A DNA stretch of 64,000 nucleotides, taken from NCBI RefSeq assembly GCF_001050235.1, contig NZ_DF967972.1, forward strand, positions 1 to 64,000. The letters are read 5' to 3'. The DNA is from Longilinea arvoryzae. GTDB taxonomy: Bacteria > Chloroflexota > Anaerolineae > Anaerolineales > Anaerolineaceae. Both the position numbers and the translations under genes were made by a program. Shown here piece by piece: positions 46,705 through 54,539 of this stretch; the first letter of the stretch is position 1; every line of letters begins with the position of its first letter. The notes beneath the pieces were generated by a model. That model did no database searches and was not told the DNA's origin. It saw only the letters and a list, made by a program, of their open reading frames with translations.

Positions 46705-48594
46705 ATGCCTTTTTCGCGTAAACTGCTGATCGCTATTGTTCTTATGCTCAGCACGAGCCTGCTGTTGGGCGGGCCGGGCCATGGCCCGACGCCGGTTTAC
46801 GCGCAAGACGAAGCTCCCACCCCCACTGCAACCCCCGCAGAAATCACCCGAAAAACCACCCTGACCGTCACCTTCACCGAAACCGAATGGTGGTTGGCGC
46901 GCTGGTCGGATAACGATATTGCCTGTCGCATGTACGTCGAACACGAAGGCCAGCCCACCCAGGATGAAATCCTGACCGCCTGCGGTCAAACGATCTTCAA
47001 TGAATGGCAAAAGACGACCCAGTGCAATGAAGCCTCCTCTGACTGCAAAGGCTATTATCTCTACCCGCTGACTTCATACGAAGGAACCCGCCAGGTCGAA
47101 GTCGAGCTGCCGCAACCGGCCGTCTGGCTGTCGATCGCCGGCTGCGAGCTGCAATTTCCGCAGAACACCTGCAACGCCGTGCCTCAGTTGGTGCTGACCG
47201 GCGAAGAGCCCCTCCCCAACGAATCCATCATTCGCATCAACGGCTCCGTCAACGGCCAGCCCTTCAGTTGCCAGTCCGATTCCTGCATCCTGCCGCTGCA
47301 GCCCACCGGCGAACGCGGCCTGACGCTTGAATTCTGGGCCGATTCCAGCTTTGGCGACAGCAGCCCCACCTATTCGGCGCAGTTGCGCATCCTGCCCAAA
47401 GGCGATTTCATGTCGCCGGATCAGGCCTCCAGCGACGCGCCCCTGTATTACGTGGACGTCATCAGCAGCCAGTGGCGCGGCGGACCGACCGCTTCCTGCG
47501 CCGATACCTGGCAGGTCTTTCCCGAGGTTGGTGGGCCGCCCGCCTGGCTGACAACTCCGGCCAACGCGGCGGAACTGGGGTCCACCAAGGCCTTTTATTA
47601 CCTGGCCGGGGCCCTGATCACCAACGGCGAAGTGGACGCTGCCGGCTGCGAAGGCGGCGGTCTGGAAGCGCCTTATCTGGCCAATGCCTGCGGCCTGGAA
47701 AAGGCTCGCCCGCAGCTCGAAACCTGGCAGAATCAATTCGATGCCGAAATCTGGCAGGTCGCCCGGGATACCGGCGTGCCGGCCATGTTGATGAAAAACA
47801 TGTTCAGCCGCGAAAGCCAGCTCTGGCCGGGCATCTACGAATCCTATAAAGAAGCCGGGCTCGGCCAGTTGACCGAAAAAGGCGCCGACACCGTGCTGTT
47901 GTGGAACCCCAGTTTCTTCGACCAGTTCTGTCCGCTGGTTCTGGATCAGTCGGTCTGCGACCTTGGGTTCGGCAACCTGGGTCAAAACGAGCAGAATATG
48001 CTGCGCGGCGCGCTGGTGAGCAAGGTAAACGCCGCCTGCGAAAACTGCCCCATGGGAATCGATCTCAGCCAGGCGGCCTTCAGCGTGCGCGTTTTTGCTG
48101 AAGGCCTGGTCGCCAATTGCGAGCAGGTCGGGCGGACGATCTCCAACATCACCGAATACCGTCCCGGCGACATTGCTAGCTACACCGATCTATGGCGCTT
48201 TACCCTGGTGAACTATAACGCCGGCGTTGGCTGTCTCGCGCACGCCATCAACGCCGCCTGGCAGTCCGGGCAGCCGCTTACCTGGGACAATGTTTCCGCC
48301 AATCTCGAACCGGTATGCCAGAGCGCTGTCGATTACATTGGGGATATCACCGGCATGCAGCCCATCGTTCCTACACCGACTTCCTGGGTATTCCAGGGCA
48401 CGCCCCTGCCACAGGTCACGCCTGCCAATTATCGCACCCCCACGCCCAGCGCCGTCCAACCCACACCCCAGCCCGGCGCGGTTACACCAACTCCCACACC
48501 TTCCGGTTACAATGGCGGACCCACGCCGACCTTATCCGGATATCCGGGCGCTGTCACCCCGTATCCGACTTCTCCTACAGTCACTTATCCCTAA
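46705..48594 (+). CDS. Secreted protein with a lytic-transglycosylase-like domain and Thr/Pro tail
   Basis: The protein of about 629 residues has a signal peptide (LIAIVLMLSTSLLLGG...YAQD), a beta-rich region with paired cysteines (about 45-250), and a helical domain at about 335-520 resembling soluble lytic transglycosylases: VPAMLMKNMFSRESQLWPG (catalytic glutamate in RES), then EAGLGQLTEKGADTVLLWN and LVNYNAGVGC. The last 80 residues are Thr/Pro-rich. Such enzymes cleave glycan strands of peptidoglycan. Many cysteines suggest disulfides outside the cell. AAGGGGA precedes tandem ATGs at 46702 and 46705; spacing favours the second. The family call rests on the RES...GLGQL pattern. Confidence 0.7.
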   Translation: MPFSRKLLIAIVLMLSTSLLLGGPGHGPTPVYAQDEAPTPTATPAEITRKTTLTVTFTETEWWLARWSDNDIACRMYVEHEGQPTQDEILTACGQTIFNEWQKTTQCNEASSDCKGYYLYPLTSYEGTRQVEVELPQPAVWLSIAGCELQFPQNTCNAVPQLVLTGEEPLPNESIIRINGSVNGQPFSCQSDSCILPLQPTGERGLTLEFWADSSFGDSSPTYSAQLRILPKGDFMSPDQASSDAPLYYVDVISSQWRGGPTASCADTWQVFPEVGGPPAWLTTPANAAELGSTKAFYYLAGALITNGEVDAAGCEGGGLEAPYLANACGLEKARPQLETWQNQFDAEIWQVARDTGVPAMLMKNMFSRESQLWPGIYESYKEAGLGQLTEKGADTVLLWNPSFFDQFCPLVLDQSVCDLGFGNLGQNEQNMLRGALVSKVNAACENCPMGIDLSQAAFSVRVFAEGLVANCEQVGRTISNITEYRPGDIASYTDLWRFTLVNYNAGVGCLAHAINAAWQSGQPLTWDNVSANLEPVCQSAVDYIGDITGMQPIVPTPTSWVFQGTPLPQVTPANYRTPTPSAVQPTPQPGAVTPTPTPSGYNGGPTPTLSGYPGAVTPYPTSPTVTYP

Positions 48595-48624
48595 ACCGGA
48601 GCGCCGTTGCGCCTCCGGTTTTTT
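48594..48624 (+). terminator. Terminator after the transglycosylase-like gene
   Basis: AACCGGAG (48594-48601) pairs with CTCCGGTT (48613-48620), with an inner GC/GC part, followed by T to 48624. It starts at the stop codon and reaches the end of the convergent amrS gene. Confidence 0.82.
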
Positions 48625-49740
48625 CTACGTCCGCACCGCTCTGGGCATTCCCCAGCCGTTGATGCGCACGTCCTCGGGATGGTCCGTCCACACGCCCGGG
48701 ATCTTCGCGCCGCAGTTCGGGCAGGCCCCCTGCGCCGTCAGGTTGTACTTTTGAATGACGTAACCGCGCCGCTGAACCAGCAGTTGGTTGCAGGCTGGGC
48801 AGTAGGTATCTTCCAGCGACCCGACCCGCCCCGGCAGATTGCCGGCATAAACATAATTCAAGCCGGCTTCCTGGCCGATTTCACTGGCGCGTTTGAGCGC
48901 GGCTGCGCTGGTCGGAGGTGCGTCGGTGTGTTTGTAGTCCGGGTGAAAGGCGGTCACATGCCATGGAATATCCCGCGAGACCGATACCAGAAAACGGGCC
49001 GCGTCCCATAACTCTTCATTGCTGTCATTCATTCCCGGAATGACCAGCGTGACGACTTCCACCCATAGGCCCATTTCGTGCGCCATCTGAATGGTATCCA
49101 GAACGTGCTGCAGCATGCCGCCCAACTGGCGGTACTGCCGGTCGCGCATACATTTCAGGTCCACCTTATACGCTGAGAGCACGGGGCGCAGTTCGCGCAG
49201 CACCTCGGGTGTGGCGTTGCCGTTGGAGACCATTGCGCAACGCAGTCCCGCCGCCTGAGCGCGGATGAAAATATCCTGGGCCCATTCGGCCGTGATCAGC
49301 GGTTCGTTATAGGACGAGACGATCAGGTCAGCGTCATAACGCCGCGCTGCCGCGACCAGACCATCCGGGGTAGCCGGTTGGATGGTCTCATGAACCATTC
49401 GCGCCGTTGGATCGCGCAAAGCCTGCGAACTGACCCAATTCTGGCAAAAATCGCAGTGAAAATCACAGCCCAGCATGCCAAAGGTCAGCGCGTTGCTGCC
49501 CGGAAACACGTGATTGAAGGGTTTCTTCTCGATGGGATCGACCTGGGCTGCTGCCACGTAGCCCCACGGGGCGCGAAATTCGCCATCGCGGTTGAAGCGC
49601 ACACCGCAAATTCCACGCCGCCCGGGCTTGATCAGGCAGCGGTGCGCGCAGGACCAGCAGCTCACGGCGCCGTCTTCCAGCTTTTCATAAAATCGAGCCG
49701 GCTGGGTATGCTCGTCGAGCAATTCCTCTAAAGTTTTCAT
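48625..49740 (-). CDS. amrS: AmmeMemoRadiSam system radical SAM enzyme
   Basis: The 371-residue protein has the radical SAM CxxxCxxC motif (CDFHCDFC) preceded by VFPGSNALTFGMLG, a cysteine-rich N-terminal segment (CWSCAHRCLIKPGRRGICGVR), and two CxxC pairs at the C-terminus (CPACNQ, CPNCG). This is the AmrS architecture; in many genomes it occurs with AmmeMemoRadiSam A and B partners, which are not seen here. The substrate is unknown. The start is the ATG at 49738-49740 because AGGTGAT is five bases upstream; a GTG nine bases earlier lies within that site. An extended -10 TGCTATAAT lies just upstream. Confidence 0.92.
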   Translation of the reverse strand: MKTLEELLDEHTQPARFYEKLEDGAVSCWSCAHRCLIKPGRRGICGVRFNRDGEFRAPWGYVAAAQVDPIEKKPFNHVFPGSNALTFGMLGCDFHCDFCQNWVSSQALRDPTARMVHETIQPATPDGLVAAARRYDADLIVSSYNEPLITAEWAQDIFIRAQAAGLRCAMVSNGNATPEVLRELRPVLSAYKVDLKCMRDRQYRQLGGMLQHVLDTIQMAHEMGLWVEVVTLVIPGMNDSNEELWDAARFLVSVSRDIPWHVTAFHPDYKHTDAPPTSAAALKRASEIGQEAGLNYVYAGNLPGRVGSLEDTYCPACNQLLVQRRGYVIQKYNLTAQGACPNCGAKIPGVWTDHPEDVRINGWGMPRAVRT

Positions 49741-49757
49741 AGGGATCACCTGATTTA

Positions 49758-49766
49758 ATTATAGCA
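49758..49766 (-). promoter_or_regulatory. Extended -10 promoter of amrS
   Basis: TGCTATAAT on the minus strand, 17 bases before the ATG, identical to the element before the response regulator gene. The leader would be only about ten bases and just hold the ribosome-binding site. Confidence 0.55.
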
Positions 49767-49779
49767 AGTGCAGAAAGGA

Positions 49780-49862
49780 GATGAGTTGATGGGTTCTGAG
49801 TGATGCGGATTTATCTCGTCTGGTCCCATTAACGCAGAACTCATCACGCATTCCTCATCAAC
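49780..49862. repeat. Heptad-like repeat forming imperfect inverted arms
   Basis: GATGAGT-TGATGGG-TTCTGAG-TGATGCG (49780-49807) shows TGATG/TGAG words at about 7-base spacing. The complement of 49831-49862 carries the same words (GTTGATG-AGGAATG-CGTGATG-AGTTCTG). It lies between the divergent amrS and mutS2 genes. Confidence 0.5.
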
Positions 49863-49900
49863 TATCCACCTGGCTGGTGAACCGTTCCTGTCCTTCATGG

Positions 49901-49906
49901 TAGAAT
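49901..49906 (+). promoter_or_regulatory. -10 element directly before mutS2, possible leaderless start
   Basis: TAGAAT ends 8 bases before the ATG at 49915, so transcription would begin at or next to the start codon. No ribosome-binding site is present before this ATG, which agrees with a leaderless message. Confidence 0.4.
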
Positions 49907-49914
49907 TTCCCTCG

Positions 49915-52338
49915 ATGGACGATAAATCACTGCATACGCTCGAATATCATAAAGTGCTCGAAAAGCTGGCCGCTTACGCAGATTTCAGCGTCTCGGCGGA
50001 CCTGGCGAGCGCTCTGCGCCCGACCGACAAGCTGGAGGAGGCGCTGGAACGTCAGACCCGCACCACCGAGGCCCGCCGCCTGCTCAGCATTCGCTCCGAG
50101 ACCTCGATCGGCGGCGCCACCGACATCCGCCCCCAGATCGAGATCGCGGCCCGCTCGGGCGTCCTGACCGGCGAGGACCTGCTCAACATCAAGGCCACGC
50201 TGATCGCCGCTCGCGAACTTTCGCGCGCGCTCGAACGCCAGGCCGAGACCTACCCGCGTCTGTCCGCCATCACCACGCGCATGCCGCCTCCGCCCGGCCT
50301 GATCGAAACCATTTCCCGCACCATCTCCGATCACGGCGATGTGCTGGATTCAGCCTCGCCCAAACTGGCATCCATCCGTTCCGAGATGAACGTGGCTCAC
50401 GAACGCCTGTTGTCGCGTCTCGAGCGCCTGATCAACGATCCGAAAAACGCACCCATCCTGCAGGAGCAGATCATTACCCAGCGCAACGGGCGCTACGTAA
50501 TACCGCTGCGTGCCGACTTCAAGGGCCGCATCCGTTCCATCGTCCACGACCAGTCCTCCTCCGGCCAGACGCTGTTCGTCGAGCCGCTGGCGGTGGTGGA
50601 GCTGAACAACACCTGGCACGAACTGGAACTGGCCGAGCGCGACGAGGAACGCCGCATCCTGGCCGAGCTGACCGACCAGGTCGGCCGCTTTGCCGGCACG
50701 CTGATCGGCATCGTCGATGCTCTGGCCGAGATGGATTTCTGCCTGGCGTGTGCCAAATACGCCGAGGATCTCAAGGCCGCCGAGCCGGTGCTGGTGCCCA
50801 CCCGCAAAATGCGCGACGGGTCACACCCGGGCACAACCCTCAAACTGTATTACGCCCGCCATCCGCTGCTCGACCCGGCTAGCGTGGTGCCCATCGACCT
50901 GGTGCTGGACGAATCCACCTACGCGCTGGTCATCACCGGTCCCAATACCGGCGGGAAGACCGTCACGCTCAAGACGGTTGGCCTGCTGGCGCTCATGGCC
51001 CAGTCCGGCCTGCACATCCCGGTCCAGTCCGGATCCGAATTGAGCGTCTTCGAGAACATCTACGCCGATATCGGCGACGAACAATCCATCGAACAATCGC
51101 TGTCCACCTTCTCCGGGCACATCACCAACATCGTGCGCATCCTCAAGAAAGCCGACCGGCGCTCGCTGGTGCTGCTGGACGAACTCGGCGCGGGCACCGA
51201 CCCGCAGGAAGGATCGGCTCTGGCGCGCGCGATCATGGCCCACCTGGTCGAACAGCGCGTCACCAATCTGGTGGCCACGCATTACCCCGAATTGAAGGCC
51301 TTTGCCCATTCCACGCCCGGTGTGGTCAACGCCAGCATGGAATTCGATCTAAAAACGCTGCGGCCGACCTACCATCTGATCATCGGCCTGCCCGGCCGCT
51401 CCAACGCGCTGGCAATCTGCGAACGCCTGCACGTGCCTGACGAGATCATCACCGCGGCCCGCAACATGCTCAATCCAAGCGATCTCAAGGCGGAGGACCT
51501 GCTGGACGAAATCCATCGCCAGCGGGATATCGCCCGCCGCCTGCGGTCGGACGCTGACCGCCAGCGCACCGATGCTGAAAAACTGCGCCTGCAGTGGCTG
51601 GAAAAGATGGAAAAGGTGGAAGACGAGCGCCAGGCGCTGCTGGAGAAGGCCCGCCATGACGCTGAAACCGAGGTCTTCGAACTGCGCGGAGAACTGGATG
51701 AAGTGCGCCGCGAACTTTCGCGCGCCCGGCAGCCGCTGGAAGCCCTCAAACCCCTGCAGCAGCAGGTGAGCGCGCTGGAAGAAGCAGCCCAGGCGCCGGT
51801 GGTGCGCCGCCAGCCCGAAAAGGCGGCCGGCGCACCGGCCCCGCGTCCGCTGCGCGTGGGCGACAAGGTCAAACTGCGCTCGCTGCATTTGGACGGCGTG
51901 GTGACGGCCCTGGGCGAGAGCGAGGTGGAAGTGCAAATCGGCAACCTGCGCGTACGTTCGCGCCTGACCGATATCCAGCGCCCGAACGAGGATGAACAGA
52001 CGCCAGCCACGCAGGCGGCCGGGAGTGCTTCTTCTTCCCCCGCCGATCGCGATTCCGCCGCCGCGCGTCCGCAGATCTTTGCGCCCTCCCCGGGCATGGA
52101 ACTCGACTTGCGCGGCCAGCGCGCCGAGGATGCGCTGGATGCGCTCGACCGCTATATCGACAACGCCTATCTGAGCGGCCTGCCCTTCGTACGCATCATT
52201 CACGGCAAAGGCACCGGCAAATTACGTCAGGTCATCCGCGACGCGCTGCGCCATTCGCCGCACGTCGATCGCTGGCAGTCCGGCCAGGAGAACGAAGGCG
52301 GCGACGGCGTCACCGTGGCGCACCTGGTGAAAGATTAG
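49915..52338 (+). CDS. mutS2: MutS2 (RqcU) ATPase/endonuclease
   Basis: The 807-residue protein has the MutS2 plan: an N-terminal clamp and lever region, an ABC-type ATPase with Walker A GPNTGGKT (about 342-349), STFSGHI signature, Walker B LVLLDELGAGTDP and ATHYPELK, then a long charged coiled coil (about 520-625), a KOW-like segment (LRVGDKVKLRSLHLDGVV, about 645) and a C-terminal Smr domain (LDLRGQ near 730; HGKGTG near 763). The family acts in suppressing recombination and, as shown in Bacillus, in splitting collided ribosomes. Of two nearby ATGs I prefer the second (MDDKSLHTLEY), the usual start of the family, with TAGAAT eight bases upstream. Confidence 0.95.
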   Translation: MDDKSLHTLEYHKVLEKLAAYADFSVSADLASALRPTDKLEEALERQTRTTEARRLLSIRSETSIGGATDIRPQIEIAARSGVLTGEDLLNIKATLIAARELSRALERQAETYPRLSAITTRMPPPPGLIETISRTISDHGDVLDSASPKLASIRSEMNVAHERLLSRLERLINDPKNAPILQEQIITQRNGRYVIPLRADFKGRIRSIVHDQSSSGQTLFVEPLAVVELNNTWHELELAERDEERRILAELTDQVGRFAGTLIGIVDALAEMDFCLACAKYAEDLKAAEPVLVPTRKMRDGSHPGTTLKLYYARHPLLDPASVVPIDLVLDESTYALVITGPNTGGKTVTLKTVGLLALMAQSGLHIPVQSGSELSVFENIYADIGDEQSIEQSLSTFSGHITNIVRILKKADRRSLVLLDELGAGTDPQEGSALARAIMAHLVEQRVTNLVATHYPELKAFAHSTPGVVNASMEFDLKTLRPTYHLIIGLPGRSNALAICERLHVPDEIITAARNMLNPSDLKAEDLLDEIHRQRDIARRLRSDADRQRTDAEKLRLQWLEKMEKVEDERQALLEKARHDAETEVFELRGELDEVRRELSRARQPLEALKPLQQQVSALEEAAQAPVVRRQPEKAAGAPAPRPLRVGDKVKLRSLHLDGVVTALGESEVEVQIGNLRVRSRLTDIQRPNEDEQTPATQAAGSASSSPADRDSAAARPQIFAPSPGMELDLRGQRAEDALDALDRYIDNAYLSGLPFVRIIHGKGTGKLRQVIRDALRHSPHVDRWQSGQENEGGDGVTVAHLVKD

Positions 52339-52393
52339 ACGCCGTTATTCGGGAGGCGTGAAGTGAACCGCCTCTTTTCGTAGTGGCGACGTA

Positions 52394-52507
52394 AGTCGCT
52401 TTTCCAACTGACAACGACTTACGTCGTTACTACAGGACAGATCAAGCTGTCTTCGTAGTGGCGCCGTAAGTCGCTCTTTCGGCTGTCAACGACTGACGTC
52501 GTTACGA
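52394..52507. repeat. Two tandem copies of a palindromic GTAGTGGCG...CGTTAC element
   Basis: Copy 1 (about 52394-52434) and copy 2 (about 52456-52507) each consist of CGTAGTGGCG-NCGTAAGTCGC, a loop of 15 or so bases, and AACGACT-KACGTCGTTAC-KAC. Each copy can fold into a hairpin of about 18 bp with few mismatches. They lie in the gap between convergent mutS2 and the RNHCP gene, so they resemble REP or MITE-like elements that also may end transcription. Confidence 0.75.
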
Positions 52508-52511
52508 CGAA

Positions 52512-53003
52512 TTAAGATTCCCTGCCCCACAACCTGCGAACCACCAGTTCCTCATGCCCTGAATTCAACGCCAGGATACCATTCTGCGCCAGTGTGTCAC
52601 GCATAGATCGATCCAGGTTTTGCGATTCATGGAAGATCTGCAGGATCAGATCGTTGTCATCATCGGCGGCGATGCGATTGATGGATACCTTGCCGCATTC
52701 GGTGCACACATGCACCAGCATCAACTCGCCGGAATCGGCGGCGTATTTATTTCCGTTGTGCTTGAGGGTCAGCGCCACCGCCCGCATACGGCCCTTGCAG
52801 GCCGCCAGGCGATCGCCGGCCTCGTAAAGGTCCAGGTGGCGCGAAGAAAGGCAGTGCGGGCAGTGATTGCGGTTGCGCACGCCCGAGAAAAGCTCATGCG
52901 CCTGCACCAGGCGCCGGCAGTGCAAACAGGTGAAATCGCCAAAAGTGTCTTGCAAACCCTTCGAGCGGGTGTAGGTTCGTTGTGCAAAAGTGCTGGTTGT
53001 CAT
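52512..53003 (-). CDS. RNHCP-motif zinc-binding protein
   Basis: The 163-residue protein carries the motif RNRNHCPHCLSSRHLD (about 46-61), with a preceding CLHC pair (about 27-30) and a later CTEC pair (about 104-107), which suggests a zinc ribbon. It matches the RNHCP family, whose function is unknown and which often sits beside rsgA, as here. The ATG overlaps the rsgA stop codon (ATGA), so translation is coupled. The shared operon suggests a role in ribosome assembly or translation, by association only. The C-terminal half (DLILQIFHESQNLDRSMRDTL) is helical. Confidence 0.88.
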   Translation of the reverse strand: MTTSTFAQRTYTRSKGLQDTFGDFTCLHCRRLVQAHELFSGVRNRNHCPHCLSSRHLDLYEAGDRLAACKGRMRAVALTLKHNGNKYAADSGELMLVHVCTECGKVSINRIAADDDNDLILQIFHESQNLDRSMRDTLAQNGILALNSGHEELVVRRLWGRES

Positions 53004-53914
53004 GGATCCAATCTCAACTTCAAATAACTCTGGTAACGATACGGGCTGATCTGCCCGGCGGTAACCGCTCTGCGCACGGCGCAGCCGGGTTCGTCCTGGT
53101 GGCGGCAGTCCATCCCAAAGCGGCACTTGCCCAGGTAGGGACGCAGCTCGGGGAAAAAGTAGGCCAGATCGGCGCCGTCCACATTCCACAGGCCAAACTC
53201 GCGGATGCCGGGCGTGTCGATGATGGCGCCGCCCTGATCCAGCGGGAATAAGGTCGCGCTGGTGGTGGTATGCCGGCCCTTGCCGGTGACGCTGTTGGTC
53301 TCCTGTACGCGCAGCCCCAGGCCGGGTTCGAGCGCGTTGAGCAGCGAGGTCTTGCCCACGCCGGATTTGCCCACCAGCAGGCTGCGCCGGCCGCGCAGGA
53401 CCGTCCGGAAATCATCCACGCCTTCGCCGCTGGCGGTGCTGGTCAGCAGCACCGGGTAACCGATGGCCCGGTATTCCGCGGCCACCTGTTCGATCTCGTT
53501 CACCTCGCCCCGCCCCGCCACCAGATCCAGCTTGGTGATGCACACCAGGGCCGGAATTTCAGCCGCCTCGGCCGAAACCAGATAGCGGTCCAGCAGGTGC
53601 CAGGCCGGGCGCGGGTTGGCGGCCGCGAAGACCGGCACGATCTGATCGATGTTGGCGGCGATGAGCTGCTCGCAGGTGTGCGCGGCGGCGCGGCGCGAAA
53701 TCCAGTTCCGCCGCGGCAGCAGCGCCGTGACCTGGTTGGCCGCATCGAAAACGACTTCATCGCCCACCACGAGCTCGACGTCGCCGCCTTTGCGCAGGTG
53801 GTTCGAAAGGGAGCAAATCCGCTCGCCGGATTCGGTCGCCAGGCGGTAAAAGCCGTTATTTTTTTGGATCACAACTCCGCGGAAGCCTGCGGAGGAAAGG
53901 TCGATATCTGACAT
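53000..53914 (-). CDS. rsgA: Ribosome small subunit-dependent GTPase A, copy 2
   Basis: The 304-residue protein has the RsgA plan: OB-fold (about 10-70), permuted GTPase with G4 TKLD (127-130, in place of NKxD), G1 GKSGVGKT (182-189), RHTTT switch and G3 DTPG (233-236), and a zinc site C264, C270, H272, C278. It is clearly a different subfamily from the copy at 40822-41754. The altered G4 is common in this branch. The start is the ATG at 53912-53914; an in-frame extension upstream crosses a terminator hairpin and is not likely coding. It is followed by the RNHCP gene with a four-base overlap and preceded by a structured leader. Confidence 0.92.
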   Translation of the reverse strand: MSDIDLSSAGFRGVVIQKNNGFYRLATESGERICSLSNHLRKGGDVELVVGDEVVFDAANQVTALLPRRNWISRRAAAHTCEQLIAANIDQIVPVFAAANPRPAWHLLDRYLVSAEAAEIPALVCITKLDLVAGRGEVNEIEQVAAEYRAIGYPVLLTSTASGEGVDDFRTVLRGRRSLLVGKSGVGKTSLLNALEPGLGLRVQETNSVTGKGRHTTTSATLFPLDQGGAIIDTPGIREFGLWNVDGADLAYFFPELRPYLGKCRFGMDCRHQDEPGCAVRRAVTAGQISPYRYQSYLKLRLDP

Positions 53915-53943
53915 GGTCAAAAAGTCCCTGTGCAAAATCAAAA

Positions 53944-53976
53944 ACGCCAGCCCGGGAAATTTCCCGTGGCTGGCGT
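53944..53976 (-). terminator. Terminator hairpin in the rsgA2 leader, proximal
   Basis: On the minus strand ACGCCAGCC pairs with GGCTGGCGT, enclosing CGGGAAATTTCCCG, followed by TTTTGATTTT. It ends about 30 bases before the rsgA2 start codon, so transcription must read through it for rsgA2 and the RNHCP gene to be expressed from upstream. Confidence 0.78.
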
Positions 53977-54050
53977 CTCCATCGATTCTGGCGCGATCTG
54001 CCGGTGATTCTCCGGCAGTGTGCATCATCGAGAAATCGCGCGGCGTTTAT

Positions 54051-54084
54051 AAAAAATTCGCCACGGGGCATGAGCACCCGTGGC
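54051..54084 (-). terminator. Terminator hairpin in the rsgA2 leader, distal
   Basis: GCCACGGG pairs with CCCGTGGC (54060-54084), 9-base loop, followed on the minus strand by GAATTTTTT. It shares the word CAGCCACGGG with the proximal hairpin 110 bases downstream. A third stem (GCGCGAT/ATCGCGC enclosing CTGCCGG/CCGGCAG) lies between them at about 53993-54042. Confidence 0.7.
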
Positions 54085-54154
54085 TGATCTTCATTCAGCG
54101 GGCGTCATGCAAAATCTCGGAAGAGCACAAGAACATTTTTTACCATGCTCACAA

Positions 54155-54184
54155 ATTTTAGCAAATCATCCCACCCATCGTCTA
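54155..54184 (-). promoter_or_regulatory. Candidate promoter of the rsgA2-RNHCP leader
   Basis: TAGACG (54179-54184) and TAAAAT (54155-54160) on the minus strand with an 18-base spacer. A start near 54148 would give a leader of about 235 bases that holds both terminators. Confidence 0.4.
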
Positions 54185-54221
54185 GGGCATCTGACCTGGC
54201 CAGATGGATAGTCTTTGGGGA

Positions 54222-54350
54222 AGAAGTGAGGAGTGAAGAGTGAAGAGGAAGAAAATGCTGAATGTTGAATGCTGAATGATGAATGCCAATTCACGGCTCA
54301 CGAATACCGAATTGACGAATACTGAATTGACGAATACCGTTTACCGGTTC
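54222..54350. repeat. Heptad tandem repeats (STRR-like) and 15-bp repeats
   Basis: Three adjoining arrays: GTGAGGA-GTGAAGA-GTGAAGA-GGAAGAA; TGAATGT-TGAATGC-TGAATGA-TGAATGC, both with 7-base period; and GACGAATAC-YGAATT repeated with a 15-base period around 54299-54342. They do not code for anything apparent. They resemble the short tandemly repeated repetitive sequences of cyanobacteria. Confidence 0.75.
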
Positions 54351-54379
54351 ACGCCTCACCCTTCACCCTCTTCTCCTTA

Positions 54380-54418
54380 AAAAAGCCCGACCGTGTCTGT
54401 CCCCTTGCACGGTCGGCC
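54380..54418 (-). terminator. Terminator after recN
   Basis: On the minus strand GGCCGACCGTG pairs with CACGGTCGGGC (one mismatch), 12-base loop, followed by TTTTTT. It is about 120 bases beyond the recN stop codon; the sequence between is AT-rich with no gene that I can see. Confidence 0.82.
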
Positions 54419-54539
54419 TTTCCGCACAGAGCCCCTGCGATCTGTGCACCTGTGTCTATAAAAATGATGTATTTATTATAGGTCAATTTTTAAACAATGG
54501 AATAGGGAATTTCACCTAATTATTGACTATTTTGGTGTT

